A stretch of 64,000 nt of DNA from Lentimicrobium sp. GTDB taxonomy: Bacteria > Bacteroidota > Bacteroidia > Bacteroidales > Lentimicrobiaceae. The notes below the pieces were generated by a model that saw only the letters and a program-made list of their open reading frames with translations, did not search any database and had not been told where the DNA came from. The position numbers were made by a program, and so were the translations under genes. The DNA lies in assembly GCA_024709105.1 (NCBI GenBank), contig JANJXJ010000150.1, forward strand, positions 31,152 through 95,151, in the 5' to 3' direction. Each line of letters opens with the position of its first letter. Position 1 is the first letter of the stretch. Of the stretch, positions 1 to 8,332 are shown piece after piece.

Positions 1-1868
1 TCTGCAATAAAGTCGGCAGGGAAATATTTATCTAAAGTTTCCTTGTTCTCGAATGGGTAATGAAACTGTGCAAAAGGCATGGCACCTGAGTCGAACCAAA
101 CATCAATAAGATCTGTTTCGCGATGCATGGGTTTACCCGATGCTGAAACAAGAATGATGTCGTCAACATAGGGGCGGTGCAGGTCGAAAGAGCTGTAATT
201 CTCATCTGAGTTATCGCCAGGGACAAATTTTTCCAGCGGATTGGTTTTCATAAACCCGGCAGCCAGTGATTTTTCAATCTCTGACTTAAGCTGGGCAACC
301 GACGAAATACAGATTTCTTCAGTTTTATCTTCGCTCATCCATATGGGCAGAGGAGTTCCCCAGTAACGGGAACGGCTCAGGTTCCAGTCAACCAGATTTT
401 CGAGCCAGTTACCAAAACGGCCGGTTCCGGTGGCTTCGGGCTTCCAGTTGATGGTTTTATTCAGCCCAAGCATCTTTTCGCGGTAAGCTGTGGTACGGAT
501 AAACCAGCTGTCGAGCGGATAATAAAGTATAGGTTTGTCGGTTCTCCAGCAATGCGGATAGGAGTGCTCGTACTTCTCAGTTTTGAAGGCTTTGTTTTCT
601 TTTTTGAGCTTAACAATAATGTCAATATCCACATTGTCTTCGCGGGCAGGATCGTAATCGGCTGCATATTCAGCCTTTACATAACGACCGGCAAATTCAC
701 CCATTTCTTCAGTAAACCTTCCCTGACGGTCAACCAGGGTAAGCGCTCCGATTCCGTTTTGTTTTGCAACCTTAAAGTCGTCAGCTCCAAAACTCGGGGC
801 GATGTGCACGATTCCTGTACCATCTTCGGTGGTAACAAAATCGCCTGTTACCACTCTGAAAGCATCACCTTCGGCAGGCTGGGCGTAGGGAAGCAACTGT
901 TCATAACGAATACCTTCAAGTTCACTGCCTTTAAAGCTGCCGTCTGTTTCGAAAGGAATGGCTTTTTGTCCTTGTTCGTATTCACTAAGTTTCAGCTCTG
1001 CGTTCTTTTCGGGGAAATATTTACCAAAAAGATCTTTGGCCAGAATAACTGTTACCGGCAGACCAGTATAGGGATTAAAGGTTTTAACTTTCAGGTATTC
1101 AATGTCTTTGCCCACAGCCAGTGCAGTATTGCTTGGCAAAGTCCATGGGGTAGTTGTCCAGGCAAGGAAGAACAAATCTCCGTGAAGGTTGCTGAATAAT
1201 TTCTCAGACAATTCGTTACGAACCACCTTAAACTGAGCCACCACCGTGTTGTCCTTAACATCGCGGTAACATCCGGGCTGGTTCAGCTCATGTGTGCTTA
1301 ATCCGGTGCCGGCAGCAGGAGAAAAAGGCTGAATGGTGTAACCTTTATAAAGCAGGCCTTTTTCGTATAGTTTCGACAACAGAAACCAGATACTTTCCAT
1401 GTATTTGTTATCGAAAGTAATGTAAGGATGGTCAAGGTCAACCCAATAACCAATCTTGCGGGTAAGGTCATCCCACATATCCTTATACTTCATTACCTCT
1501 TTGCGGCAAGCCTTGTTGTATTCGTCAACCGATATTTTTTTCCCTATGTCTTCTTTGGTTATACCAAGGGTTTTTTCAACTGCAATTTCAATAGGCAAAC
1601 CATGTGTGTCCCATCCAGCTTTTCGGTTTACCAGAAAACCTTTCATGGTTTTGTAGCGACAGAAAATGTCCTTGATAGCCCTGGCCATAACATGATGGAT
1701 ACCAGGCGTACCGTTGGCAGAAGGGGGTCCTTCGTAAAAGATATAAGGTTCACTTGCGCTTCTTATATCGAGGCTTTGCTGAAATACATTTTCCTCTTCC
1801 CAGCTTTTGAGCACTTCATTGCCAATAGCTGTGAGGTTAAGTTGCTTATATTCAGGATATTTCTTCAT
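1..1868 (-). CDS. ileS: Isoleucyl-tRNA synthetase, N-terminal 622 residues (gene continues past the window start)
   Basis: Charges tRNA-Ile with isoleucine in the cytoplasm. The translation shows the class I signature region GPPSANG followed by GIHH at residues 56-59 (the HIGH box), the WDTHGLP motif, the WTTTPWTLPSN segment leading into the CP1 editing domain, and an editing-domain stretch EDGTGIVHIAPSFGADD. The KMSKS loop and anticodon-binding domain would lie beyond base 1, so the gene is partial because of the window edge, not broken. The sequence style matches the eukaryotic-like (type 2) IleRS usual in Bacteroidota. The start ATG at 1868 is preceded by AGGAG, a fairly good Shine-Dalgarno for this phylum. 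A promoter-like pair lies at 1908-1940. It is absent from a simple ORF list because no stop codon is inside the window. Confidence 0.95.
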   Translation of the reverse strand, partial: MKKYPEYKQLNLTAIGNEVLKSWEEENVFQQSLDIRSASEPYIFYEGPPSANGTPGIHHVMARAIKDIFCRYKTMKGFLVNRKAGWDTHGLPIEIAVEKTLGITKEDIGKKISVDEYNKACRKEVMKYKDMWDDLTRKIGYWVDLDHPYITFDNKYMESIWFLLSKLYEKGLLYKGYTIQPFSPAAGTGLSTHELNQPGCYRDVKDNTVVAQFKVVRNELSEKLFSNLHGDLFFLAWTTTPWTLPSNTALAVGKDIEYLKVKTFNPYTGLPVTVILAKDLFGKYFPEKNAELKLSEYEQGQKAIPFETDGSFKGSELEGIRYEQLLPYAQPAEGDAFRVVTGDFVTTEDGTGIVHIAPSFGADDFKVAKQNGIGALTLVDRQGRFTEEMGEFAGRYVKAEYAADYDPAREDNVDIDIIVKLKKENKAFKTEKYEHSYPHCWRTDKPILYYPLDSWFIRTTAYREKMLGLNKTINWKPEATGTGRFGNWLENLVDWNLSRSRYWGTPLPIWMSEDKTEEICISSVAQLKSEIEKSLAAGFMKTNPLEKFVPGDNSDENYSSFDLHRPYVDDIILVSASGKPMHRETDLIDVWFDSGAMPFAQFHYPFENKETLDKYFPADFIA

Positions 1869-1907
1869 TAATTCTCCTGTAGATTTAGGCTGTTTGTAAA
1901 AGAGGTG

Positions 1908-1940
1908 CAAAATTATGAAAAATCCCTGAGTTTTAGGCAA
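1908..1940 (-). promoter_or_regulatory. Candidate ileS promoter (TTG, 22-base spacer, TAATTTTG)
   Basis: On the minus strand a TAnnTTTG box (1908-1915) has a TTG 22 bases upstream (1938-1940), the Bacteroidota sigma-ABfr pattern with a slightly long spacer. It would give a leader of about 30 bases before the ileS ATG. Confidence 0.5.
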
Positions 1941-2101
1941 TAATAAGGTTTATGTTTGGCAACAGCCCGAAATAAATACCGGAACAAGGTTGGGTACAAA
2001 CCTCAACCGTGCTGTTCAAAAACACAAAACACCTGTCAAACCCATTTACCTGATATAAATACGGGCTTAACAAGGCTTTTGTAAAAGGCCGGAAAATTTC
2101 C

Positions 2102-3277
2102 CTACATCAGTTTCTGGTACATCTGCCACCAGCGGTCGGGGATTTCGTTATCGCAGGCTGTCTGGTAATCGTGATAGGTGCAGGGAACAATAAAGTGGCT
2201 GGAATACTTTTTCTGATTGTCGGGGCCGCATATTACTTCCATCCACCAGCGGTCGGTTTTACGGCTTTTCAGAAATACAATTCCATCGGCAAAATCAGCA
2301 ACTGGAACAATGTATCTGATAAAATTTTCAGGATCACGACCGGGAATGTCACTTTTGCGTGAATTATACCCTTCAAATACATACCATATCATTTCAGCAA
2401 GCAGGTAGGCAGTAATACCCGACCTGTCGAAAGAAGGATTGTATTCAAAAAAACCAATGGAAGAAAGTTTATCGCTCATGGCTGCATAGCGCACCAGCTG
2501 ACAAGCCTGATCGCCGGTAAAACCATTGGGTGAAGCATTGGCGTTGCCGGGAGCATCAGCAGCCCTGATGGCTCCGATATCAAAAGTAACCAGATCAGCA
2601 TTGCGCAGCAGAGGTTCGGCTTCGCGCAGGTCAGCAGTGAGCATTCCCAGACGGGTGATGTCAAACAACAACTTTTTCATTAAATCAACCGCCGGCTGAT
2701 CTACAAAATAAGTTTGATAACCAAGATTTGAATAATTAAACAGGAAATTGGGCTTTTGCATGATGATCCGGCTGAGATAGGTACCAGAATTGAGTTCCTG
2801 CTGAGTTTCACCCAAATCAAACCTCGAATCAACTGAAGCCATGTTAATAATCTGTTCAAGTTTTTCATACGCCTTGTACATGGCAAATGTAAGGTCCTGA
2901 CCACCACCAATAATTACAGGCAATATTCTGTTGGCTGCAAGGTATTCAACAGTGGCTGTAAGCGCAAAGTAAGTGTCTTCGATGGTAAACCCGCTTCTGA
3001 TATTGCCCAGGTCAGCTATTTTACAATTCCATGATCCGGGAAAAAGGCTGTAGAGGTAACGCCTTACTTCGTCAGGAGCATGGGCACAACCGGCATTGCC
3101 TGTGGCCGATCTGTCTTCTTTAACACCGATCAGAGCTATTTCCATCTCAGATGCATCAGGAAAGCCGGATGCAAGCGTATGAATTACCATATTTTGCCGC
3201 ATCCGGGGATGTGGTTTACTGTCATTATCAGATAGAAGTTCCTCTGAAACAGGATCAAAGTATAAAGCTATTTCCAT
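2102..3277 (-). CDS. Arginase/formimidoylglutamase-fold protein with substituted metal ligands
   Basis: The 391-residue protein has the ureohydrolase layout but not its metal site. Active family members use a GGDHS motif, a DAHxD motif and a DxD pair to hold two Mn2+ ions. The corresponding places here read GGGQD (residues 124-128), DSRFD (150-154) and FDIGAI (232-237), so two His ligands and one Asp appear replaced by Gln, Arg and Gly. It may therefore be catalytically dead or use another chemistry; automated annotation would probably call it formimidoylglutamase. No hut or arginine genes are nearby. It lies downstream of topA but is separated by a strong terminator and has its own promoter (3303-3334). 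Fold assignment is fairly secure; function is unknown. Confidence 0.75.
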   Translation of the reverse strand: MEIALYFDPVSEELLSDNDSKPHPRMRQNMVIHTLASGFPDASEMEIALIGVKEDRSATGNAGCAHAPDEVRRYLYSLFPGSWNCKIADLGNIRSGFTIEDTYFALTATVEYLAANRILPVIIGGGQDLTFAMYKAYEKLEQIINMASVDSRFDLGETQQELNSGTYLSRIIMQKPNFLFNYSNLGYQTYFVDQPAVDLMKKLLFDITRLGMLTADLREAEPLLRNADLVTFDIGAIRAADAPGNANASPNGFTGDQACQLVRYAAMSDKLSSIGFFEYNPSFDRSGITAYLLAEMIWYVFEGYNSRKSDIPGRDPENFIRYIVPVADFADGIVFLKSRKTDRWWMEVICGPDNQKKYSSHFIVPCTYHDYQTACDNEIPDRWWQMYQKLM

Positions 3278-3302
3278 GTAAGCATGTTGATTTTTCGGAA
3301 TT

Positions 3303-3334
3303 CAAACCTATTGCTTTTTCGCGAGAAATACAAA
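3303..3334 (-). promoter_or_regulatory. Promoter of the ureohydrolase-like gene (TTTG-N20-TAGGTTTG)
   Basis: Minus-strand -7 box TAGGTTTG at 3303-3310 and TTTG at 3331-3334, spaced 20 bases, match the Bacteroidota consensus. The TTTG is formed by the end of the U-tract of the topA terminator. Predicted leader is about 20 bases. Confidence 0.6.
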
Positions 3335-3361
3335 AAAAAGCGCCAACTCTGAAGCCGGCGC
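3332..3361 (-). terminator. Rho-independent terminator after topA
   Basis: Read on the minus strand, GCGCCGGC pairs with GTTGGCGC (two G-T wobbles) around a TTCAGA loop, followed by eight T residues. It lies about 20 bases past the topA stop codon. Confidence 0.85.
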
Positions 3362-3382
3362 ATTTTGTAATTAATAAAACAG

Positions 3383-5713
3383 TTACTTCTTTCTGAATTT
3401 TGGTTTACCGGCCGGCTTTGGATTAGCATCGGCTTCTTTGGCAATCTGCATACATTCTTCGTAGGTGAGTGATGCGGGATCTTTGCCTTTAGGTATTTTA
3501 TAATTATTTTTACCTATGGCAAAGTATGGGCCATACCGGCCATTGAGCACCTGTAAATCAGCATTTTCAGGAAATTCCTTAATAATGCGTTCCGATTCCT
3601 TCTTGCGTTTTTCCTCAATCAGTTGTATTGCTCTTTCTGCATCAATGGTCGCGGGATTGTCAGTTTTGGCAAGTGAGTAAAAAGCTGATTTATGCTTCAC
3701 GTAAGGACCAAATCTGCCAATGGCTACGGTCAATTCCGAACCTTCATATTCTCCGATACTTCTTGGAAAATCAAAAAGTTTCAGGGCTTCCTCCAGCGAA
3801 AGGGTTTCAATGCTTTGTCCCTTTTTAAGGCTGGCAAATTTTGGCTTTTCTTCATCTTCCGATTCACCTATCTGAACCATCGGCCCAAACCTGCCAATTT
3901 TTACATAAATATTTTTACCAGATTCGGGGTCGGTTCCCAATAATCTTTCACCTTTCACTTTGTCTGACTTCTCGAGGGTTTCCTTCACCTGTTTGGCAAA
4001 CGGATAATAAAACTCCCTGATCATCTGATTCCAAACCTTCTGTCCCTGTGCAATTTCGTCGAACTCCTTTTCTACATTGGCTGTAAAATTATAGTCGAGA
4101 ATATTCATAAAATACTGCATCAGAAAATTAGTAACCAAACTTCCTATATCGGTCGGAAACAGTTTACTTTTTTCCTGTCCGGTATTTTCGGTTTTAAGCT
4201 GTTCGCTGATTTTATCGGCTTTGAGCTTCAGCTGATGAAATTCGCGTTGTACCCCGGGCCGGTCTTCTTTCACCACATATTCGCGTTTCTGAATGGTTGA
4301 AATGGTGGGTGCGTAAGTTGAAGGACGGCCAATGCCAAGTTCTTCAAGCTTTTTTACCAGACTGGCTTCAGTGTAACGGGGAGGTTGCTGCGAAAACTTT
4401 TGTGTGGCCAGCATTTCAACCAGGTTCAGTTTCTGACCCTTTGCCAGTGGTGGCAGCATACCTTCGGTTTCGTCCTGATTGTCGTCGTCGGTTGACTCAA
4501 GATAAACTTTAAGAAAACCGTCGAACCTGATAACCTCACCTTTGGCAACAAATTTTTCATGGTTGGTTGAAATGCCGATAGAAACAGTTGTACGTTCCAG
4601 TTCGGCATCGCTCATTTGCGAAGCAATGGTGCGTTTCCAGATAAGATCATACAATTTTTGCTGTGAGGCATCTCCGGATATTTCGCGGTTATTCATATAG
4701 GTAGGCCTGATGGCTTCGTGAGCCTCCTGTGCACCTTTTGATTTAGTTGCGTATTGCCTGGTTTTAACATATTTTTCGCCAAAAGTTGATAAAATCTCAT
4801 CTTTTGCCTGGTTTATTGCAGTTTGCGACAGGTTCACTGAATCTGTACGCATATAGGTAATTTTTCCGGCTTCGTATAGCTGCTGAGCTACCAGCATGGT
4901 TTTGGCAACCGAAAATCCTAATTTACGGCTGGCTTCCTGCTGAAGTGTTGAGGTGGTAAAAGGAGGTGCGGGTGACTTTTTCGCCGGTTTTGTTTCAATA
5001 TCGTTTACTGTATATACCGCTCCAAGACAGGATTTCAGGAATTCCATTGCCCCTGGTTTTTCAGGGAAACGTTTGCTGAGCTCGGCTGCAATTCTGGCTT
5101 TCCCGTCATCACCGGGTATGGTAAAGGTTGCAGTTACCCGGTATGCATAAGTACTTACAAATGACTTGATTTCCTCCTCGCGTTCCACAATCAGGCGCAC
5201 AGCAACCGACTGAACACGTCCGGCTGACAGTGCAGGCTTAACTTTGCGCCATAAAACAGGAGATATCTCAAATCCTACCAAACGGTCGAGTACACGGCGG
5301 GCCTGTTGTGCATCTACCAGATTCTTGTCAATTCCACGGGGATGATTGATGGCATCCTGAATTGCAGATTTGGTAATTTCGTGAAAAACAATGCGTTTCG
5401 TTTTCTCCGGACTCAAATTCAGCGTTTCAGACAGATGCCAGGAAATGGCTTCTCCTTCGCGGTCTTCATCGGAAGCCAGCCAAACCATTTCGGCATCTCC
5501 GGCCAGTTTCTTCAACTCTTTGATCACCTTTACCTTATCCGAAGAGATTTCGTACTGAGGTGCAAAATCCTTCTCAATATCCACCCCAAGTTGCTTTTTG
5601 GAAAGATCTCTTACATGTCCGAAACTGGATTTAACCATGTAATCCTTACCCAGAAATCCTTCGATAGTTTTGGCTTTGGCCGGTGACTCAACAATAACAA
5701 GATTTTTAATCAT
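3383..5713 (-). CDS. topA: DNA topoisomerase I (type IA)
   Basis: Relaxes negative supercoils by a transient 5'-phosphotyrosine break. The 776-residue product starts with an N-terminal TOPRIM domain (VIVESPAKAKTIEGFLG, acidic motif ASDEDREGE about residues 80-88) and carries the catalytic tyrosine in GKITYMRTDS (Tyr287). The C-terminus has no Cys4 zinc fingers; instead there are three GRFGP/GRYGP-type repeats (GRFGPMVQIGE, GRFGPYVKHKSAFY, GRYGPYFAIGKNNYKIPKG), the topoisomerase C-terminal repeat common outside the enterobacteria. A GTG at 5719 would add two residues, but the ATG at 5713 gives the usual MIKNLVIVES start. A TTACTTTG box at 5774-5781 on the minus strand is one base short of the consensus and could be its promoter. 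It is divergent from miaB. Confidence 0.97.
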   Translation of the reverse strand: MIKNLVIVESPAKAKTIEGFLGKDYMVKSSFGHVRDLSKKQLGVDIEKDFAPQYEISSDKVKVIKELKKLAGDAEMVWLASDEDREGEAISWHLSETLNLSPEKTKRIVFHEITKSAIQDAINHPRGIDKNLVDAQQARRVLDRLVGFEISPVLWRKVKPALSAGRVQSVAVRLIVEREEEIKSFVSTYAYRVTATFTIPGDDGKARIAAELSKRFPEKPGAMEFLKSCLGAVYTVNDIETKPAKKSPAPPFTTSTLQQEASRKLGFSVAKTMLVAQQLYEAGKITYMRTDSVNLSQTAINQAKDEILSTFGEKYVKTRQYATKSKGAQEAHEAIRPTYMNNREISGDASQQKLYDLIWKRTIASQMSDAELERTTVSIGISTNHEKFVAKGEVIRFDGFLKVYLESTDDDNQDETEGMLPPLAKGQKLNLVEMLATQKFSQQPPRYTEASLVKKLEELGIGRPSTYAPTISTIQKREYVVKEDRPGVQREFHQLKLKADKISEQLKTENTGQEKSKLFPTDIGSLVTNFLMQYFMNILDYNFTANVEKEFDEIAQGQKVWNQMIREFYYPFAKQVKETLEKSDKVKGERLLGTDPESGKNIYVKIGRFGPMVQIGESEDEEKPKFASLKKGQSIETLSLEEALKLFDFPRSIGEYEGSELTVAIGRFGPYVKHKSAFYSLAKTDNPATIDAERAIQLIEEKRKKESERIIKEFPENADLQVLNGRYGPYFAIGKNNYKIPKGKDPASLTYEECMQIAKEADANPKPAGKPKFRKK

Positions 5714-5862
5714 ACGCACTGATCGCTTTTCCGAATTATATGTTTATCAAAGCTTTTGCTTCAAAAATGTCTGCAAAGTAACGCAATAAAAGTTAAACCT
5801 CGTCCAAATTTTCTGATTTTTATTTACAACAATTTATAAATGAGGGGGTTTAAAAAATGCTG

Positions 5863-5870
5863 TATTTTTG
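5863..5870 (+). promoter_or_regulatory. -7 box TATTTTTG upstream of miaB
   Basis: Exact TAnnTTTG match about 100 bases before miaB. I see no convincing -33 TTG at the right spacing, so this is a partial promoter call. Confidence 0.45.
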
Positions 5871-5972
5871 CAAGCCGATTTAAAACTGCAAAAGCAATAA
5901 AAGTTCCTGACTTTGTAAACATTGTCTGATTGAACTCTTACTCTGCAAAACTGAAAAAATCAATACAGAAAA

Positions 5973-7301
5973 ATGACTGAAAAAAAGAAACTCTATATAG
6001 AAACTTACGGTTGCCAGATGAATTTTTCCGACTCTCAGATTGTAGGATCAATTATGGCCGACCATGAATTTGAAACTACTTCCGAAATAGCGGAAGCCGA
6101 CCTTATTTTCGTGAATACCTGTTCCATACGCGATCATGCCGAACAGAGGGTAAGGGCCAGGCTGAAGGAGTTTAACCGCTATAAAAAGAAAAAACCAGGA
6201 CTTATTATCGGCGTGCTGGGATGTATGGCCGAGCGGCTGAAAGAACAGCTGATTGAAGAAGAGAAAATGGTGGATGTTATTGTCGGCCCCGATGCTTATC
6301 GTGATTTGCCCAGGCTGCTCAACATTGCCGAAGGCGGCCAAAAGGCAATCAATGTTATTCTTTCGGCCGACGAAACCTATGCCGACATTGACCCTGTTCG
6401 CATGGAAAGCAATGGAATTTCAGCCTTTATTTCCATCATGAGGGGTTGCGAAAACTTTTGCTCGTATTGCGTTGTGCCTTATACCAGGGGTAAAGAACGC
6501 AGCCGTGACCCGGAAACCATTGTTAATGAAGCCCGCAGCTTATTCGAGAATGGCTATCGTGAAGTTACCTTGCTCGGGCAAAATGTTAACTCATACAAAA
6601 GTGACAAAGGCATTGATTTCCCTGGTTTAATGAATCTGGTTGCTTCCATTGACCCGGCACTGAGAGTTCGCTTTGCCACCAGCCATCCCAAAGACCTCTC
6701 TGATGAATTGCTGAAAGTTATGGCAGCACACCCCAATATCTGCCGGTCCATTCACCTGCCAGTTCAATCGGGCAGCGATGCAGTGCTTAAACGAATGAAC
6801 CGCAAATATACCCGCGACTGGTACCTTGGGCGCATTGCAGCTATAAAACATTATCTGCCGAATTGCGCCATTTCTACTGATATAATCGCCGGATTTTGCA
6901 GCGAAACCGAAGAAGATCACCTGGAAACCATGCAACTGATGGAACAGGTAGGTTACGATTATGCTTTTATGTTTAAGTACTCCGAACGCCCCGACACACT
7001 TGCTGCTAAAAAATACGAAGACAATATTCCGGAAGAAACAAAAGGAAGGCGTTTGCAGGAAATTATTGCGCTGCAGCAGAAACTGTCGCACAAAAGCAAT
7101 AAAGCAGATATTGGAAAAACCTTTGAAGTGCTGGCAGAAAGCACATCGCGCAAATCGGCCAATGAACTTGCCGGGCGAAACAGCCAGAATAAAGTGGTGG
7201 TTTTTGAACGGGGAGAGTATAAACCAGGCGATTATGTTCAGGTAAAAATAACTTCGTGTACCCCGGCTACTCTCAAGGGTGTTGTGGTTGAAGGTGTCTG
7301 A
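5973..7301 (+). CDS. miaB: tRNA (N6-isopentenyladenosine(37)-C2)-methylthiotransferase MiaB
   Basis: A radical-SAM enzyme that adds a methylthio group to i6A37 of tRNAs reading UNN codons. The 442 residues contain all three expected parts. The N-terminal UPF0004 domain has the auxiliary iron-sulfur cysteines Cys14 (TYGCQMN), Cys50 (NTCSIRDHAEQR) and Cys84 (GCMAERLKE). The radical-SAM domain has the CxxxCxxC cluster at Cys159, Cys163 and Cys166 (RGCENFCSYCVVPYTRG). The C-terminus carries a TRAM domain. Length and motifs are normal. The TRAM domain plus the VVPYTRGKE sequence point to MiaB more than MtaB or RimO. It is a single gene, divergent from topA. Confidence 0.96.
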   Translation: MTEKKKLYIETYGCQMNFSDSQIVGSIMADHEFETTSEIAEADLIFVNTCSIRDHAEQRVRARLKEFNRYKKKKPGLIIGVLGCMAERLKEQLIEEEKMVDVIVGPDAYRDLPRLLNIAEGGQKAINVILSADETYADIDPVRMESNGISAFISIMRGCENFCSYCVVPYTRGKERSRDPETIVNEARSLFENGYREVTLLGQNVNSYKSDKGIDFPGLMNLVASIDPALRVRFATSHPKDLSDELLKVMAAHPNICRSIHLPVQSGSDAVLKRMNRKYTRDWYLGRIAAIKHYLPNCAISTDIIAGFCSETEEDHLETMQLMEQVGYDYAFMFKYSERPDTLAAKKYEDNIPEETKGRRLQEIIALQQKLSHKSNKADIGKTFEVLAESTSRKSANELAGRNSQNKVVVFERGEYKPGDYVQVKITSCTPATLKGVVVEGV

Positions 7302-7402
7302 TTGGAGAAATGACCAAAGGTTTCAAATCTTAACATGGGCATGAAAGAGCGGTAAGGTAAAACTATGTAATCTCTTCTTTTTTTAACGACAAGTTAAAAT
7401 AA

Positions 7403-7435
7403 TTGCAGATGTGTTTTAAACAAATTGTATCTTTG
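7403..7435 (+). promoter_or_regulatory. Promoter of the polysaccharide export pair (TTG-N22-TATCTTTG)
   Basis: TATCTTTG at 7428-7435 with TTG at 7403-7405. It lies in the 254-base gap between miaB and the exporter gene and predicts a leader of about 115 bases, long enough for leader control, but I see no clear hairpin there. Confidence 0.55.
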
Positions 7436-7555
7436 CGCCGGTCGGTTCAGTGCACTCAATCTCAGCATGAAAGAAATTTTACTTTTCATATTTATAGGTC
7501 ATTTTCATACTTAATCAGAACTGACAGTCAGTTGTAACTTTTTTAAAGTTTTCTC

Positions 7556-8323
7556 ATGAAAAAATTAACACTTTACTTCCTCCTTTTGCTGATAACAGGA
7601 ACATCCTGTGTTTCGCTCAAAAAAATAAAGTATATTCAGGACGCTACTGTTTCGCAATCAGCCGATTCGGTGGTTTATCAGGCAAAAAGCCCCGATTACC
7701 TGATACAGCCTGGCGATCACCTTTATATTGATGTCAAAAACATTGACACCAAGAGTATGAATCCCTTTCAAACCAATAACAACATCAATTACCAGACCTC
7801 AAACGAAGCAGGTGTTTACCTGAATAGTTATCTGGTAAGTGATTCAGGAAGTATTGACTTTCCACTGGTTGGAAAAGTTTTTGTTAAAGGCAAAACCATT
7901 AACGAAGTACAGAGTACGCTTCAGCAGGTGGTGAACGAATTTTTTCAGTTGACTACAGTTAGCGTCAAGCTCGTTAATTTCAGAATCAGTATTCTGGGCG
8001 AAGTATCCAGACCGGGAACCTACATGATTTATCAAAACGACCTTAACCTTCTTCAGGCCATCAGCATGGCAGGAGACCTTTCCAACTATGCCAATCGCCG
8101 CGAGATCAACATAATAAGGAAGCATGGCAACGGATCTAATGTTTATAAGGTTAATTTGCTTGATGCCGGAATTCTCAATTCACCTGCATACTACCTGCAG
8201 CCGGGCGATGTGGTTTATGTTGAACCTCTCAAAGGAAAGAACTTCACCTTTACTGCTTTCCCGTATGCCATTCTGTTTTCAACAATATCTACTACACTGT
8301 TGATTCTTAACTTCATAAAATAA
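7556..8323 (+). CDS. Outer-membrane polysaccharide export lipoprotein (Wza/BexD family)
   Basis: Likely outer-membrane channel protein for capsule or exopolysaccharide export. The 255-residue product has a lipoprotein signal peptide ending in TGTSC (lipidated Cys near residue 18), then the poly_export (PES) domain around residues 45-150 with the diagnostic LIQPGDHLYIDV, and one SLBB repeat (ILGEVSRPGTYMIY ... LQAISMAGDLSNYANRREINIIR). A hydrophobic C-terminal helix ending in ILNFIK matches the short Bacteroidota and Gram-negative members rather than E. coli Wza (about 380 residues). It is followed after 9 bases by the Wzc-like kinase, forming the standard export pair. No glycosyltransferase, flippase or polymerase gene is in the window, so the polysaccharide synthesis genes must lie elsewhere. 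Confidence 0.9.
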   Translation: MKKLTLYFLLLLITGTSCVSLKKIKYIQDATVSQSADSVVYQAKSPDYLIQPGDHLYIDVKNIDTKSMNPFQTNNNINYQTSNEAGVYLNSYLVSDSGSIDFPLVGKVFVKGKTINEVQSTLQQVVNEFFQLTTVSVKLVNFRISILGEVSRPGTYMIYQNDLNLLQAISMAGDLSNYANRREINIIRKHGNGSNVYKVNLLDAGILNSPAYYLQPGDVVYVEPLKGKNFTFTAFPYAILFSTISTTLLILNFIK

Positions 8324-8332
8324 CCTGTCCCC

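Noticed and set aside
552..1199. 215-codon plus-strand open frame
   Set aside because: Antisense to ileS, whose translation shows clear synthetase motifs throughout; no family likeness in the plus-strand product.
1428..1871. 147-codon plus-strand open frame
   Set aside because: Antisense to the N-terminus of ileS, no motif and no start signal.
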